A stretch of DNA of 64,000 nucleotides. Origin: Chamaecyparis obtusa. Its lineage: Eukaryota > Streptophyta > Pinopsida > Cupressales > Cupressaceae. This document shows positions 1-12,077 of this stretch, piece by piece. A program made the translations under genes and the position numbers. Under the pieces are notes generated by a model, which was given only the letters and a program-made list of their open reading frames with translations, made no database searches and was not told the origin of the DNA. The DNA lies in the NCBI GenBank assembly GCA_027943335.1, contig BSBK01001302.1, positions 2,491,501 through 2,555,500 on the forward strand. Reading direction: 5' to 3'. Every line of letters starts with the position of its first letter. Positions within the stretch are counted from its first letter, which is position 1.

Positions 1-1440
1 TATAGAACTTGAAATTTTTAAATGCTTCAAATTTTTCTCTAAGAAATCCTACCCACATCATTTTAAAGTAGTCATCAGTGAATATAATAAAGTACCTATC
101 TTTGAAGTATAACCTGGTCTGAGTAGGTTCACAAATATCTATATGAATCAGTTCCAACTTTCCATTTGTTGAGTATCCTTACTAGTAAAACTATTTCTTA
201 TTTGCTTTCCCAAGACACACTCCCTGCAAGTGGTGTTATTTGGTTTCACAATTTTAGGTAGATCTCTGATAGCATTATTGTTATATGCTTTAACCATGTT
301 GTCAAAGTTTATACAACAAAACCTTCTATTCCATAACCAATTATCATCATTTTTTGCAACAAATCAACTAACCTCAATAGAGTTTAGCTGAAATATGTTA
401 CCTTTGGTCTTAGTACCAGATGCAATTAGTTCTCCATTAGCTCCTCTAATAGACCAATGGTCATCCTCAAATTTTAAATGATAGCCCTTGTCCACAAGCT
501 GTCCAAAACTCAATAGATTATGTTTTAAGCCATCCACAAATAGTACATCATCAGTGTTAGTCTTTCCATCTAAATTAATTGATACTTTACCAACAATCAT
601 TCTAGGAGTATTGTCACCAAATCTTACAACACCACCAGTAAACTTCTTTAGTTGAATGAATCTATCTTTATCACTAGTCATATGATGTGAACATCCACTA
701 TCTATTATCCAATCAGTTTTCTTATCAACATTAGAAACTAAGGCCTTCTCTTCATAGATAGGATCCTCTTCTTTGATAGTAAAAAGACCCAATACATCAT
801 TGAATTCATCATCTAAATCTTTACATCCATCACTAGAATAGTAGCATTCCTTATCATTCTTGTATTTTCCATATTTAGGCCTATGCTTAGGTACTCTAGT
901 TGAAATTTTAGATGCAAAATGACCAACCTTATTGCAATTAAATTATTTTAAAGGTAATTTCCCTTCAAACTTAGCTGTGACTTTTGTTTCTCTTCTAGCG
1001 ATCAGGGCCATGATCTTCTCATCCACTCGATTGTCTAGTCTTTGAATCTCTTCCCATTCTTCAATATATTCTCCAAGATATTCTTTGTGCTTGCTTACTC
1101 TTCTAGATCCAGCTTCAACAAATCTAGTTCTATGTGTAGTTTCTTTAAATGTTGTCTCCACCTTAGGTAGTTTATCCTTTAGCTTTGCGATCTCAAAGGT
1201 AGTTATTCTAGCCACTAACATTTCTCTGGTGAAGTCTTTCTATTGTGGTATGGTCTCCTCCAAAGCAAGAACTTTGGTTTTTTAGGAAGGAGTCACAGAT
1301 CTGAGAATTTTAGCTATGATTTCATCTTTTGTATAAGTGCCTCCATTATTTCTAATTCCAATCACACATTTAGATGATTCTTCATCTTCTCCTTTCATGT
1401 GTCAAAATTTTGTGCATCAAACTTAGAACTCTCTTTTATG
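1..1440 (-). pseudogene. Copia gag-protease-integrase remnant (Copia-2), cut by window edge
   Basis: This is the 5' part of a Ty1/Copia polyprotein read on the minus strand. Gag C-terminal sequence lies around 1221-943, followed by a damaged zinc knuckle (FNCNKVGHF, first Cys replaced by a stop region) near 940-905. An aspartic protease follows at about 712-660 with the motif WIIDSGCSHHMT, then a gag-pre-integrase segment and the start of integrase (HIDICEP) near 130-100. The frame has several stops, so it is a relic. It runs off the left edge, so reverse transcriptase is not in the window. The order gag-PR-IN before RT is diagnostic for Copia. The primer site and LTR lie upstream at 1499-2944. 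Confidence 0.85.
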
Positions 1441-1498
1441 AATAAGGCCATCCAGATCTTTACCTCAAGTTGTTAGGCTTCCTGAGTGAGGGCTAGGA

Positions 1499-1510
1499 GC
1501 TCTGATACCA
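1499..1510 (-). promoter_or_regulatory. Primer-binding site of Copia-2 (initiator tRNA-Met)
   Basis: The minus strand reads TGGTATCAGAGC, the standard complement to the 3' end of plant initiator tRNA-Met. It sits between the Copia-2 coding region and the LTR to its right, which fixes the element's orientation. Confidence 0.85.
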
Positions 1511-2944
1511 TTTTTTAATCAATTCAGAGGGGGTGTGAATCATTTGATTCCAATAGAGAATATTTAAACTTTAACTTCAAACTTATTTCTTATAACAAAA
1601 GACTAAACTGAAAAAGTGAACACACATATACATGAACACCAGTATTTGTTCTCGAGGAAAACCCTCTTAAGGGAAAAACTGAAGTGCGGATGGTACCCAC
1701 AAATATTTTCACTATAGGTATAATAACCCTATTAATAGTTATGACCCTATTAGAAGCCAAGTATTACAATAGGCAAGTCCTGGTTAAAGAAAAGACACTA
1801 TTAGGATTCTTTACAATGTGATCCCAATTAAGGAATCAACCCTATTAGGAGTCCAGCCCTATTAAAGGAAATCAAACCCTATTAGGGGTGTATAATAAAT
1901 CAACTTGATTAAGATATTTGAGATTTAAATCCACACTCAGGTTCTCCAAGCCTTTCAACTTCAAGTCTGAGATCATCCTATTCTAAAACTACTTCCAGTC
2001 TTTAATCATTGCCAAGCAAGCTCCACCTTGTTCCAAAGTGCACAACTACTATTCTTCAAATGGTATCCAATGCAGCCTCAAGCTTGCATTCCCTTTTACA
2101 TCTTACATATGTAGTCTCACACCTATTTTCCAAGGATTTTAGTCCTTAAATACAAGTTACAACAATTATATCCAATTCATCCTTTACAAAATACAAATGG
2201 AACCATGCAAAAATGCACATGACACCTATTACAATGGTACAACATAGTAGTGACATAAATTAATCATTTAGATTTTTGATTAGGTTGGCATATCATATTA
2301 CTTGAAACATGTTCCAAGTCGGCTTTTAATTAGTTCTTTGCCAATGCACACACCATAGCTGACGTCACCTATACAATCATAAAGCCATATGATCGCAATA
2401 ATCTCTCAAGCTAGTGTCCAACACAAACCTATGTTTATATATCATAACTCAAGTAATCATGAGTTCTATCCACAAAGCTATGCCATCAACTCTGTGAGAA
2501 CATAGTTTCTATCTCCTGAAAACCAATCATTAGTAATTCAATCATAACTCTATCAGATCAACTCATAAGTATGTGCAATCATGGATGATGACCCAAGTCA
2601 TCATTAGAAGTCTCCCTTTAAGTTCACACATTTTGATTCTCTATAACATGTCCATACAATTCACTGTAATTTCTTTTGTAGGCTCCTGAACAATCCAGTC
2701 AATAGTATATGTTTCCATAAATGACAAACTCTATCATGAATGCAACACACAACCAAAATAGCATGCCTTTATCATTACTATTATAATCCCACATAGGAAT
2801 ACCATCAACATTTATACTAATGGATTCATCAATCCTTTTCTTTCCCTTTCCTCCATCTAATATACCAAATTATTAATTTTCTTCACCTACGTCTAGCCTA
2901 CCAGTTCCTTTTTTCTTCCACCTACTCTCAGTCTACCATATCCT
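1511..2944 (-). repeat. Copia-2 5' LTR (family B), outer end uncertain
   Basis: The LTR begins beside the primer site. Its part at 1640-1930 matches, on the opposite strand, the family B LTR at 10840-11070. Both carry repeated copies of a CTAATAGGGT motif and the conserved GTGGGTACCATCC segment. The terminal bases next to the primer site have decayed compared with the plus-strand copy. The outer boundary is not visible and is placed at 2944 only because another LTR starts at 2945. No gene is visible in 2000-2944. Confidence 0.6.
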
Positions 2945-3738
2945 TGTTAGATAACTGAGAGGGGGGTTGAATCAGTTAAGTCTAGTTATCCTACAATCCC
3001 AAACACTCTCAGATGTATAAAACAAATCCTTCATATAAACTTAAGTAGCTTGGTAAAAACTTGTCTATGCCTTTATGTTCATTAACCGAATAGCAGTAAA
3101 ATTAACTAGTATATACAAATGAAACCAGTAATTGTAATTTGTAAGGAAAAATAATAAATCATCACATCCATACACAGCTAACACTTGATTTTTAATGTGC
3201 AAACCGTGTTAGGGGAAAAACCACCTGGGACCAATACCCGAAATAATTTCACTCTTCTGAAGTGAGTTTAGTTAAGAGAAAACCATGTTAAAGGTTACAA
3301 AACACACTATAAGGTGTGACCTTGTTAGAGGATTTATCACTAACAGTTCTCCATGACCAAATATTTACTTGGGTTCAACAATAAAACTATCAACATTCAT
3401 TGAATGTCCTAATAAAATAAACAAAGACCGATAAGTCCCGCTCAGTTAAGAGATTTATTTGTACCAATGGTTAGAATGCAATAGTAAATGATTTGATTCA
3501 CATAAAACTTCCTTTGTAGATTTTCAGATCTATGCTAAGCTCAAAATACCTCTAGCCATCATAATCTCTTCAATTTCCTTTTATCCTCCAACTATATTCT
3601 GCTTGATTAATTACTTTCTCTAATGCTCGATGTAGTCTGCAAAATCGCTCGGTTCTCACTTTAACCTATATGACCTACTTCACATGAATGCAATCTTCTT
3701 CTCATCTGCATTAACTCATTATGAATCTCTTGTCTCCT

Positions 3739-5262
3739 TTTAATAATTTTGATATCATTCTGATACCATGTAATAATTTTCCTAAGGCAAAGAATAAACT
3801 CCAAGATCTAGAAGCTCAATAAATTGCACAAGAGAGACAAATATGATACGATCAATGATCAAATAATAATGAATAATAGATTGATTTATTACATACAGTG
3901 TAGGAATGCCTGAATATATAGGCAATGTGATAAGACTACATGATAAGGATATGATAAGCTATCAACCACACTAGGTGGAATCACATGTCCACCAAAGGTG
4001 GATCATCCTCCATTGTACTTCAAATTATGTTCAACATGTGCAACAATGAGAGGATGGTAATTTGATAAGAGCACTAAAGGTGGATCTCACACACAAAGAG
4101 GTATGAATTGACAACTGGGTGACCCCACAATAGTGGGTTACACTTTTTTAGACATGTTAGTTTTTGCTGAAATAACACATTTTTAATAAAATATGATGAT
4201 TTAAGCCTTGAGAGGTTTCATCTAAAGGAATTAATTACAAATGGTTATCTCAAAGCCTCTTAGATTAAAAAAAAATTGATATAACATCTATACTCCTCAT
4301 TCATACCTATAATGGAGTCTCCTTCGCACCTATTAAAATGTTGACAAAAAATCACTTCAACTTTATGTTTTGGCAGATCAAATGAATCCATTTGAAAAAC
4401 CTATCTATGTAGTATGATGCTATTCAGAACAAGCTTTCTAATGAATATAATCTTAATACATATTGATTTTTTTATCACTTTTGAATATTGCTTGAACTAA
4501 ACATAGGTTGTTTGGTCATTCAACAACTTGTCTCTTCAAGACTTCAGGAAAAATAGTAAATTATAAAAAAAAATTATGAAAAATATGTAGGAAAAGAGTA
4601 TTTGTGTACCTTTCTATAAATAAAAAAAATAAAAAAATGAATTTCGATATACACAAATCAATTTAGAGTGATCCAAGTGACCTTATGTCTAAATTACAAT
4701 TACTGTCACTTTAGAACTTAATAAACTATGAAATATTGACCCAAAATGAATTAAACCAATTGCATCCTTTAGATATTGAAGTTAAAAATATAATTTAGAA
4801 ATAATTACATCATTATCATAATTTAAAAAAAAGTTAGGCTGATCCAAGTGACAGTAACTCCTTAAAAACATAGTTTTTTCACACAAACCACTTTTCGAAG
4901 GAGAAGGAAAAATGAATTTTAATGAATTTTAATTTTTTTAAAATATATTTAGAAACTAGAAAGAAAAATCTAAAAGACTCTAGTTTACATCATCTTCAAA
5001 TTCCTACTATTTTTGCAGCAACTAGTGTTAGAAAGTGAATTTTTTTCTCAAAATGTTGATCTATGTGTCAAAGTTGGCCAAAAAGTGGGACAAGCTATTG
5101 TGGGACCACCCAACTATCACCAACTAAAGTGGAAATCATCCAAATCATGTGCTATAATTAAATGCAAACTCCTAGGTGTCTCAAAGACAACTAATATGCA
5201 AATACATTATCCTAAGTAAACTTAAGTAAAGTGTAATTAGTAAATACTTAATTACACCAACA
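3739..5262 (-). repeat. LARD-1 3' LTR (long form, 1524 bp)
   Basis: Positions 3739-4120 match 7745-8105 and positions 5110-5262 match 8118-8270 of the other LTR. The roughly 1-kb middle (4120-5110) has no counterpart there. The right end ACACCAACA is followed by the tract CCCCCCTTAAG, which is the polypurine tract on the minus strand. The left end has TT where the other LTR has TG, a single decayed base. Confidence 0.8.
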
Positions 5263-6052
5263 CCCCCCTTAAGTGCAACATAGGCGAATGCACTTAAGCT
5301 CACAATGAAAGATGGGTCTCATCTACTAGGCCATGTTAGGTACCCATGTACAATATGCAAGAGCAAAGCAATCTCTCATAAAGTGGAGAAAGAGGGAAAA
5401 CCTCATAGGAAAAGTCATCCCCTAAAAAGAGAGATGAATACGATAATAGAATATGAGAGATAAGATCTCATGTGAGAAAAATATCTCCCCCATAAGAGAG
5501 ATAAGGACAAGATGTATAGATGGATGGAGTAATCAAGACCCCCTACATTATGACATATATCATGCATATACAATAAATAATCCCTCCAAAGGAAGGAAAC
5601 AAGGAGACTTGATATCCCCCCATAATGAATAGTCTCCTCTAAGGATGGTGAGTGCTTGAAGGAAAAACATAGTCCAATGCCTACAAATGACATTTCTCCC
5701 CTTAGGAATAAGATACACCAAGTATAGATGCAAGAAGTCTTCCCATTGTGGATAGGAAGTAGGAAGGGGAATCCAAATGAAGTATGATATTTCTGAAGTA
5801 TGCTCATGTGTCTCCATGTCCTTGGTTAATGAATATTCCATGAACCAATTAGGAACATATCCAATAGAAGAAGGTGACAAACAAGGAACCAATGGTGACT
5901 GATCCATGTAAGGATTTGGATCAAACTCTAAAGACAAATATGCATCCTAAAATGAAGAAGTAGGAAGAGAAGAAAGGAAGCCCCCCCCTCAATGTAGAAT
6001 GTACACCCATGATAGATGCTCCTAGATCAATGTAGAAACTGCACCAAGAAAA

Positions 6053-6886
6053 TTAAATGATTTTCCTCCCCTTAGGAAGAAACAAGTCCATAGGTGGATC
6101 AATGAATCCTCCCCAATCTCTAGGAAGAATCCACAAAATGAATGATGTCTCAAGAAACGGAATATGAATCTCCAACACATGAGTATGATCAACCTGAACC
6201 ATGCAATGTGACATCTCAAGTGAAGTTTGAGACTCATGAAAACTAATCTTCAAAGACTCAAATGTTTTTTCTGAAATTAAAGAGACCTCCTTCAAATTTT
6301 GTATCAAAGGATTCACAATCATGTCAATCTCAAAAGAAGGATCAAGTAGAGAATGAAGATGAGGTTCAGAATGTTCCCTCCCAATAACTAAAGAAGGATC
6401 ATCTTCACCAAAGAGAAAATGAATATCATCAATGATGTCTCCCAAGTCCTCAATGTAGGACTCCACAAACAAACCTACAATGTCTATCAAGTAGTCATCC
6501 CAAGGAACTATTTTTGGAAGACAAGGAATATCTTGTTGCACTAAATCAAGAGAATCCATGGCTATATGAATGCAAGCATCATTAGGAGAAAGAGTAGATG
6601 GGATCTCAATAGGAGAAGTAGGAGCTACAACTGGAGGTTCTAGACCTTTTGGCAATGGAGGAACATGAGGATCTCCATACATTTCCCAAAGAACAGTCCA
6701 AATATCAGGAATAGTCTTTGTCTGATCTTCATAGTCATCAAGGGAATCCATAACATCCATATCCATATTCCAATAGATAACATTATGAAATTTTATGTAA
6801 GAATTCAAATCGAATGAAGGACTAGTAGGTCTATACTCATACAAATAGGGCAACAGGTTATGCTCACTAAGATAAGAAAGAACCAA
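6053..6886 (-). pseudogene. LARD-1 open reading frame of 277 codons, function unknown
   Basis: This is the only long uninterrupted frame in LARD-1. It starts with ATG at 6886 about 850 bp after the primer site and ends at 6053. The product is acidic and rich in Leu, Ile, Asp and Pro, with Pro-rich stretches near residues 80-110 and 'PKGLEP'/'LPKGRK' motifs near residues 80 and 270. There is no signal peptide, zinc knuckle, catalytic triad or other domain that I recognise. Further minus-strand frames at 5937-5560 and 5807-5415 lie in other phases and contain similar 'PKGR' spots, so the original coding region may have been longer. It could be a highly diverged Gag; no sequence motif proves that. 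Confidence 0.45.
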
Positions 6887-7730
6887 TTCACTCTATTGCT
6901 TATAGTTTCCTCTTATCAACCTAATTAAACCATCCATGATGCACTTCTCACATAAAAATGAGATCAAAAAATCAATGCACCCCCCCTCCCAAAAAAAAAA
7001 ATGCAATGAACCAAAGAACCCCCCCAAAATAGATGATTTTGGCACTTTATATATAGTGCATGTACAATTTACACTTGCCAAAATGAACCAAAGTGGACTT
7101 CTAATTTTGATAATTACAACAAAAAATATGAAGCTATAGCAGACTCAAGAAGATAAGACACAACATCCCTCAAAGATCTAATCAATTTACAAGTGCCAAA
7201 AGAGGCCAAAATAGACCATATTCTAAAATTACCATGTTCACTCAAAATTTATCCAAACTAATACTAGATCTGGAAAGTAGACAAAAAATCATGCACTTTC
7301 AAAAAAAAATTGCACCTAAAAATGTGTCCATATGAGCCCGAACGAAGCCTCTAAAGTTGTAAAAATCTAGATTTGTGATTTTTAGAAAACATCAAGAATA
7401 GAGATCAGAAACTAACTGCATCATTGTGCAGATCATAAAATTCTACCCTAAATAAAAAACAAATGCTCGAAAAAAGGAGTTTGGATGACTGAGATATAGT
7501 TGTTTGAAAATCGCCTCTAAAATTATTTTTTTATGAATCGCCACCATTTAACCTTGAAAATTTAAATGGCTCTAGATTTGGCTTCATATGTCCTATTTGG
7601 ATGAAATAAAATTCAATTTAGGGGTTTTTGGACCTCCTCAATGTGATTCCAGACTCTGATTTGCACTAGCCATCTCTAATTTTGACTTGCAATAAAATCT
7701 CTCCAAATAGGATATACAATGAAACTCCTA

Positions 7731-7744
7731 TGGCTCTAATACCA
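7731..7744 (-). promoter_or_regulatory. LARD-1 primer-binding site (initiator tRNA-Met)
   Basis: The minus strand reads TGGTATTAGAGCCA directly beside the right LTR (7745). It differs at one base from the usual TGGTATCAGAGCCA. It marks 7745-8270 as the element's 5' LTR. Confidence 0.85.
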
Positions 7745-8270
7745 TGTAAGAATTTTGATATTACTCTAATACCATGTAATAATTTTCCTAAGGCAAAGAA
7801 TAGACTCCAAGATCTAGAAGCTCAAGAGATGGCACAAGAGAGACAAATATGATATGATCAATGATCAAATAATAATGAATAATAGATTGATTGATTACAT
7901 ACAATGTAGGAATGTCTGAATATATAGGCAATATGATAAGACTACATGATAAGGAGATGACACACTATCAACCACACTAGATGGAATCACATGTTCACAA
8001 AAGGTGGATCATCCTCCATTGTACATCAAAGTATATATGCAACATGTGCAACAATGAGAGGATGATAATGTGATAAGAGCACTAAAGGTGGATATCACAC
8101 ACAAAGAGGTATGAGATGAAAACTATCACCAACTAAAGTGGAAATTCTCCTAACCTTGTGCTAAAATGAAATGCAAACTCCTAGGTGTCTCAAAGAAAAC
8201 TAATATCAAATGCATTATCCTAAGTAAACTTAAGTAAAGTGTACCTAGTAAATACTTAATTACACCAACA
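7745..8270 (-). repeat. LARD-1 5' LTR (short form, 526 bp)
   Basis: It starts TGTAAGAATTTTG and ends CACCAACA. It aligns to both ends of the 1524-bp left LTR but lacks the middle, with the join near 8105-8118. A copy of the primer-site-like sequence CTCTAATACCATG lies just inside the LTR at about 7755-7767. Confidence 0.8.
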
Positions 8271-9480
8271 CTCCTTAAATAGACATGATAAACCATTTTC
8301 TTCTCAGCCATAGATTTTTCCTCTTAATCTCCTTCATTGATTTTGCCACTTCAACCTTCCTAAGAACTTGTGCATTAAACAAATTTCATTCTTCATCATC
8401 TGATCTTCCTTGAATTTTATCAACCATAGATCTTCATAACAAAATTTATCTTTAACTTCATAATCATCCATATTTGTCCAACTCATCATCTTTAGTTGGC
8501 AATCACATTTTCCATTTTATTTCTTTCACTCAGTCAATACCATGATGTGTTGGTGACTTCTAGCTCAGTTAATACTATACTTGGTATATACTAAACTTGC
8601 TTGATGTACACTATTTCAACTTGGTGTATACTAAGTTCTTCATATACCGACCACATAAACTTGTACATTCTTGATCTTCAATTCTTGATAGAATCATGTA
8701 ATATAATCAAATCACTAACATACTATCATAGGCTCATCAATAAATTACTCAATGAATACCATACTCATATCTTTCTCATACATCTCATCTTCATGTTAAT
8801 ATCTCATTCCTTCACCATTATTACTTTCTTCATATGTCTATAACTATCATGATAAGTACAGTCAAAACTAGTTGACATCAATGAAAATATAACAACTGAT
8901 TTAATGTCTCACATATACCTTTTTAGCTCGATGATCATCTTCACATTCAACAATCTATTCTCCAAGTAGTTAATCAGTTGTAGTGTAACAATCTCTCCCT
9001 TTGGTATTGATGGAAACACAATATGAAATATGCCATAGAATACCAAACATCTTAAGTGTCTACAACTCTGTATATAAGTTGTGACTCGATAATATATTTA
9101 ATATAGTTAATCACTACACATCATCTTTGTGTCTCCCTTTTGGTTAGCTTCATTCCTAACTGATATTCATGTATCTCTCTCCCTATAGATCTTTCTTGAA
9201 TATTTAATGCAGTCTCTCTCCCTTTAACAAAAATGCCAAAAGATAATCATCTCTTCAGTAGCCAATTCTATATCTATGTTGTTCAATTCAGATTTGTGTA
9301 CCTTGCATGTACCAATATTCTCTGTTTCAGTTTTTCTTCCATCTCCTTCTTCTTCACAACCTTACGAATCCCAAAGTGTGAATATCATGCATCAACATCA
9401 TGAGATCTTCCAATGTATATCACCTTAGTAACTTGGAAGACCCCTTCCTCTCATGTGTCTAATGAAATCCTAACTTTTTG

Positions 9481-10449
9481 ATTTGGTCTCTTTTATAATA
9501 ATAATATTAGAAATATTAAAGGTTGGAAATGAGGTGTAGTAAGGAAATAATGTCATAAGTTTTCCTTTGCAAAATTTAACGGGAATTATGCACACAAATA
9601 TATCTTTCTCCTTTGAGATAATTGGATGAAAATGCATTTTATTAATGATTGGTAATAAGGGGTTTGAGGATTCTTGTATTTCATGTTTGGAATTTTGGAT
9701 TTGTTCCTCTAATCGATGTTTTGTGAGGCCCTATTCTGATCCATTAAGCTATTCCACTTACTCTCTTGATAGAACTCCAATTCGATATACTATTTTGTTA
9801 TATAATGGATTAGACTCTAGTAGATAGATGGGTTAATGTCATTGACATGGTGTATATCATTCTATCTTGATACTAGTACTTAAGTTGACAATGTATGACA
9901 CATTATTACCTGTGATATGGTTAGTAGATTTTAGTGACTTTCATGATGATGTCATGGTACATTCATACCTGCATTTTGATTGGTTGATTTAGATGACTAT
10001 TATGATGCAATCAAATTATGGATTTATGATTGAACCCTTTGGACATGTAAATTTTATGATGCTTGAATTTTGTATGTTCCTTATGAGTAAATGTGTTTAG
10101 AAAGAAATTGGATTTCTAAATGTTGATTGATCAATGGTTAATTATGTGATTTCAGTTATGGAAAAAAAATTATTCATAAACATTGCTAATAAATTCCATT
10201 ATTTATATGTATGGTTTTCTTGGACTACTGATATTTGAATTTAGCTGTGTAGGAAAATTGACCATGGAAAAAATAGGGGAATCAAGGTTACGCCTATGTG
10301 AAAAATTAGTAAATCTAAGGTTGCGTCTAATAAAGAGACAAAACCTCATTGTTATGTATTATATTCATAATTGTAATGTTGCATGTTTGTAATAATTCTA
10401 ATTAGTAAATTTTAAATTGTAATTTTGTTTATCCTATTGTCATGTCATG
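9481..10449. other. No gene recognised
   Basis: AT-rich sequence between the Copia-3 tail and the family B LTR. Short open frames at 9645-9827 and 10183-10392 show no known domain and no coding look. Part of it may be the 5' portion of the family B LTR, whose start I could not place. Confidence 0.4.
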
Positions 10450-11244
10450 TGTTCATGTGAGGTGTAAACTTTGAAGTGTCATTTGACACTTGTGTATGTG
10501 ATGTGTTGACATGACAAGACATTAGAGAGTAGGTTAGAATATGAATCTTACCCTAGGGTTAGATTGTATTACTCCCATGTAAACCCTTGGTTAGGAAGCC
10601 TTAATTTGAGTCAAATCATGTTGAACCCGAATGCAAACTTCAAGTGGGTTTTAGGAGGGTTAAATGAGCCCCTATGGTGTAGTTAGGGTCATTTTTAGCT
10701 ACCCCATTTGATGTACTATGGGTTGGGACTTAAATTTTGGTCAATCTTGAGCCCATAACTCATTTATGTCCCTTCAAAAGTACTCCTTTAGTCAAGTTTC
10801 GAAATTGGGGTTTGGAAAAGAGGACAAGCCCATTCATGTACACACTTAATAGGGTTTGATTGGCTTTAACAAGGTTGGACTCTTAGCAGGGTCAATTATT
10901 TAATTAGGATCTCATTATAAAGACTCCTAATAGGGTATGTTCTTTAATCAGGACCTTCCTATTTTAATACTCAGCTCCTAATAGGGTCAGAACTCCTAAC
11001 AGGGTTATTATACTTATAGTGCAAATATTTGTGGGTACCATCCCCACCAGAGTTTTTCCCTTAATAGGGTTTCCTTGAAAATAAATATGGTGTTATGAGT
11101 TCTTCAATGTTTGTTTATGTTGCATGGTTATTTATCTATTGCTATATCTTTATATGTTTTTTTAAGAAAGTAAAGAAGTTTAAGAATTTAGTAAAGTATT
11201 GTAACACTGATTCAGCCCCCCCTCTCAGTGTTACCAAATCCTAA
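10450..11244 (+). repeat. Family B Copia LTR, plus strand, probably solo or a 3' LTR
   Basis: The right end is the typical Copia LTR terminus, CCCCCCTCTCAGTG followed by AATCCTAACA at 11244. No primer site follows, so this is a solo LTR or a 3' LTR. Six copies of a CTAATAGGGT-type motif lie between 10845 and 11080, as in the minus-strand copy at 1660-1890. The GTGGGTACCATCC segment at about 11030 is shared too. The left boundary is uncertain. Confidence 0.65.
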
Positions 11245-12077
11245 CATATTCCTCTTTAATTTATTTAATAATCTTTATTATTCAATCAATTATATCTTTC
11301 TACCATATTCTAAAATCAAAATCATCATTTCTCTTTAATTCCATAATTAAGTAATTTTAATTAATTACCTTAATTATTAATCATCCAATCATTACTCATT
11401 TATAATATAATTAAATAATTTTTTATTTAATTATACTCTATCTCATTATAATTAATTAAATAAAGTATATGGTGCAGGAGCACCCATAGGTTGATTGATT
11501 CAATCTTTTTTTTTCTTTTTTTTGTGTAAGTCCTCAGAGGCATGTGCATATTTTGCATAAGGTCATGTTGACCACAGTGTGAGAATCCAATAGGGATTAG
11601 AGGTCAAGTTAGGTCCTAAGTATTTAAGATATTGCATCTTTGGGGCTTAAATGTTAAAAGCCTCTTGCTTCGTTATTTGAATTTTGATGATGTCATAATG
11701 ATGTCATTAGGGCTAGGATGTGTTAGGAGTCATGTAGGAATACAATGGAGTCTAGGATAAGCTAGGAGTAGAACTAAGTCATTTTTTAAGGAAATTGTAA
11801 AACTTGCTAAAATGTTGTAAAAAAGTTGCTTAGCAATTTTTGCAACTTTTCAAAGTTGCTCAGAGAACTCCGTCCTAACACACACCCATGACCTAGGATT
11901 TCCCTAATGGAAACCTAAGATGATACTTTGCCTATTTAAGTCAAGATTGGACCTAATCCCGAGGTTGGATGTCAGAAGTACATATTTTTGGCTTTGAGTA
12001 ATAGAACAGTGCATGATTTTGTGTGAATCTTGGTAGTTACAGAGTTGCAGAAGAATGTTTTGGATTGAAATGTGAAC
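11245..12077. other. AT-rich spacer, no gene
   Basis: 11245-11470 is an almost pure A/T tract rich in TTAATTA. A short inverted repeat (AAAAGTTGC at 11821-11829 and GCAACTTTT at 11842-11850) could form a 9-bp stem. Nothing looks coding. Confidence 0.5.

Larger units (their letters stand above)
3739..8270 (-). mobile_element. LARD-1: non-autonomous LTR retrotransposon inside the Copia-3 LTR
   Basis: Boundaries are supported by a 5-bp target duplication CTCCT at 3734-3738 and 8271-8275. The flanks join to a continuous Copia LTR (family A) when the element is removed. The left LTR is 3739-5262 and the right LTR 7745-8270. On the minus strand the primer site is at 7731-7744 and the polypurine tract at 5263-5270. 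The internal region of about 2.5 kb holds one open frame with no protease, reverse transcriptase or integrase, so the element fits the large retrotransposon derivative class. The two LTRs are very unequal in length. Confidence 0.85.
2945..9480 (-). mobile_element. Copia-3: 3' end of a minus-strand Copia element, split by LARD-1
   Basis: The part outside 3739-8270 matches the reverse complement of the Copia-1 LTR and its 3' untranslated tail. The LTR occupies 2945-3738 and 8276-8990, about 1.5 kb without the insert and the 5-bp duplication, close to the 1481-bp Copia-1 LTR. It starts TGTTAGATAACTGAG and ends TGTAACA at 8990. ATCTCTCCCTTTGG follows at once, the complement of the polypurine tract that precedes the Copia-1 3' LTR. 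From 8991 to about 9480 the sequence still resembles the Copia-1 region 29840-30358 in reverse complement. No Copia coding sequence survives here, and the rest of the element is missing. Confidence 0.75.

Noticed and set aside
5013..5219. A 68-codon plus-strand frame
   Set aside because: It lies inside the LARD-1 LTR, against the element's orientation, and has no domain.
11821..11850. Short inverted repeat as a terminator or miniature element
   Set aside because: A 9-bp stem is expected by chance in AT-rich DNA of this length and there is no target duplication.
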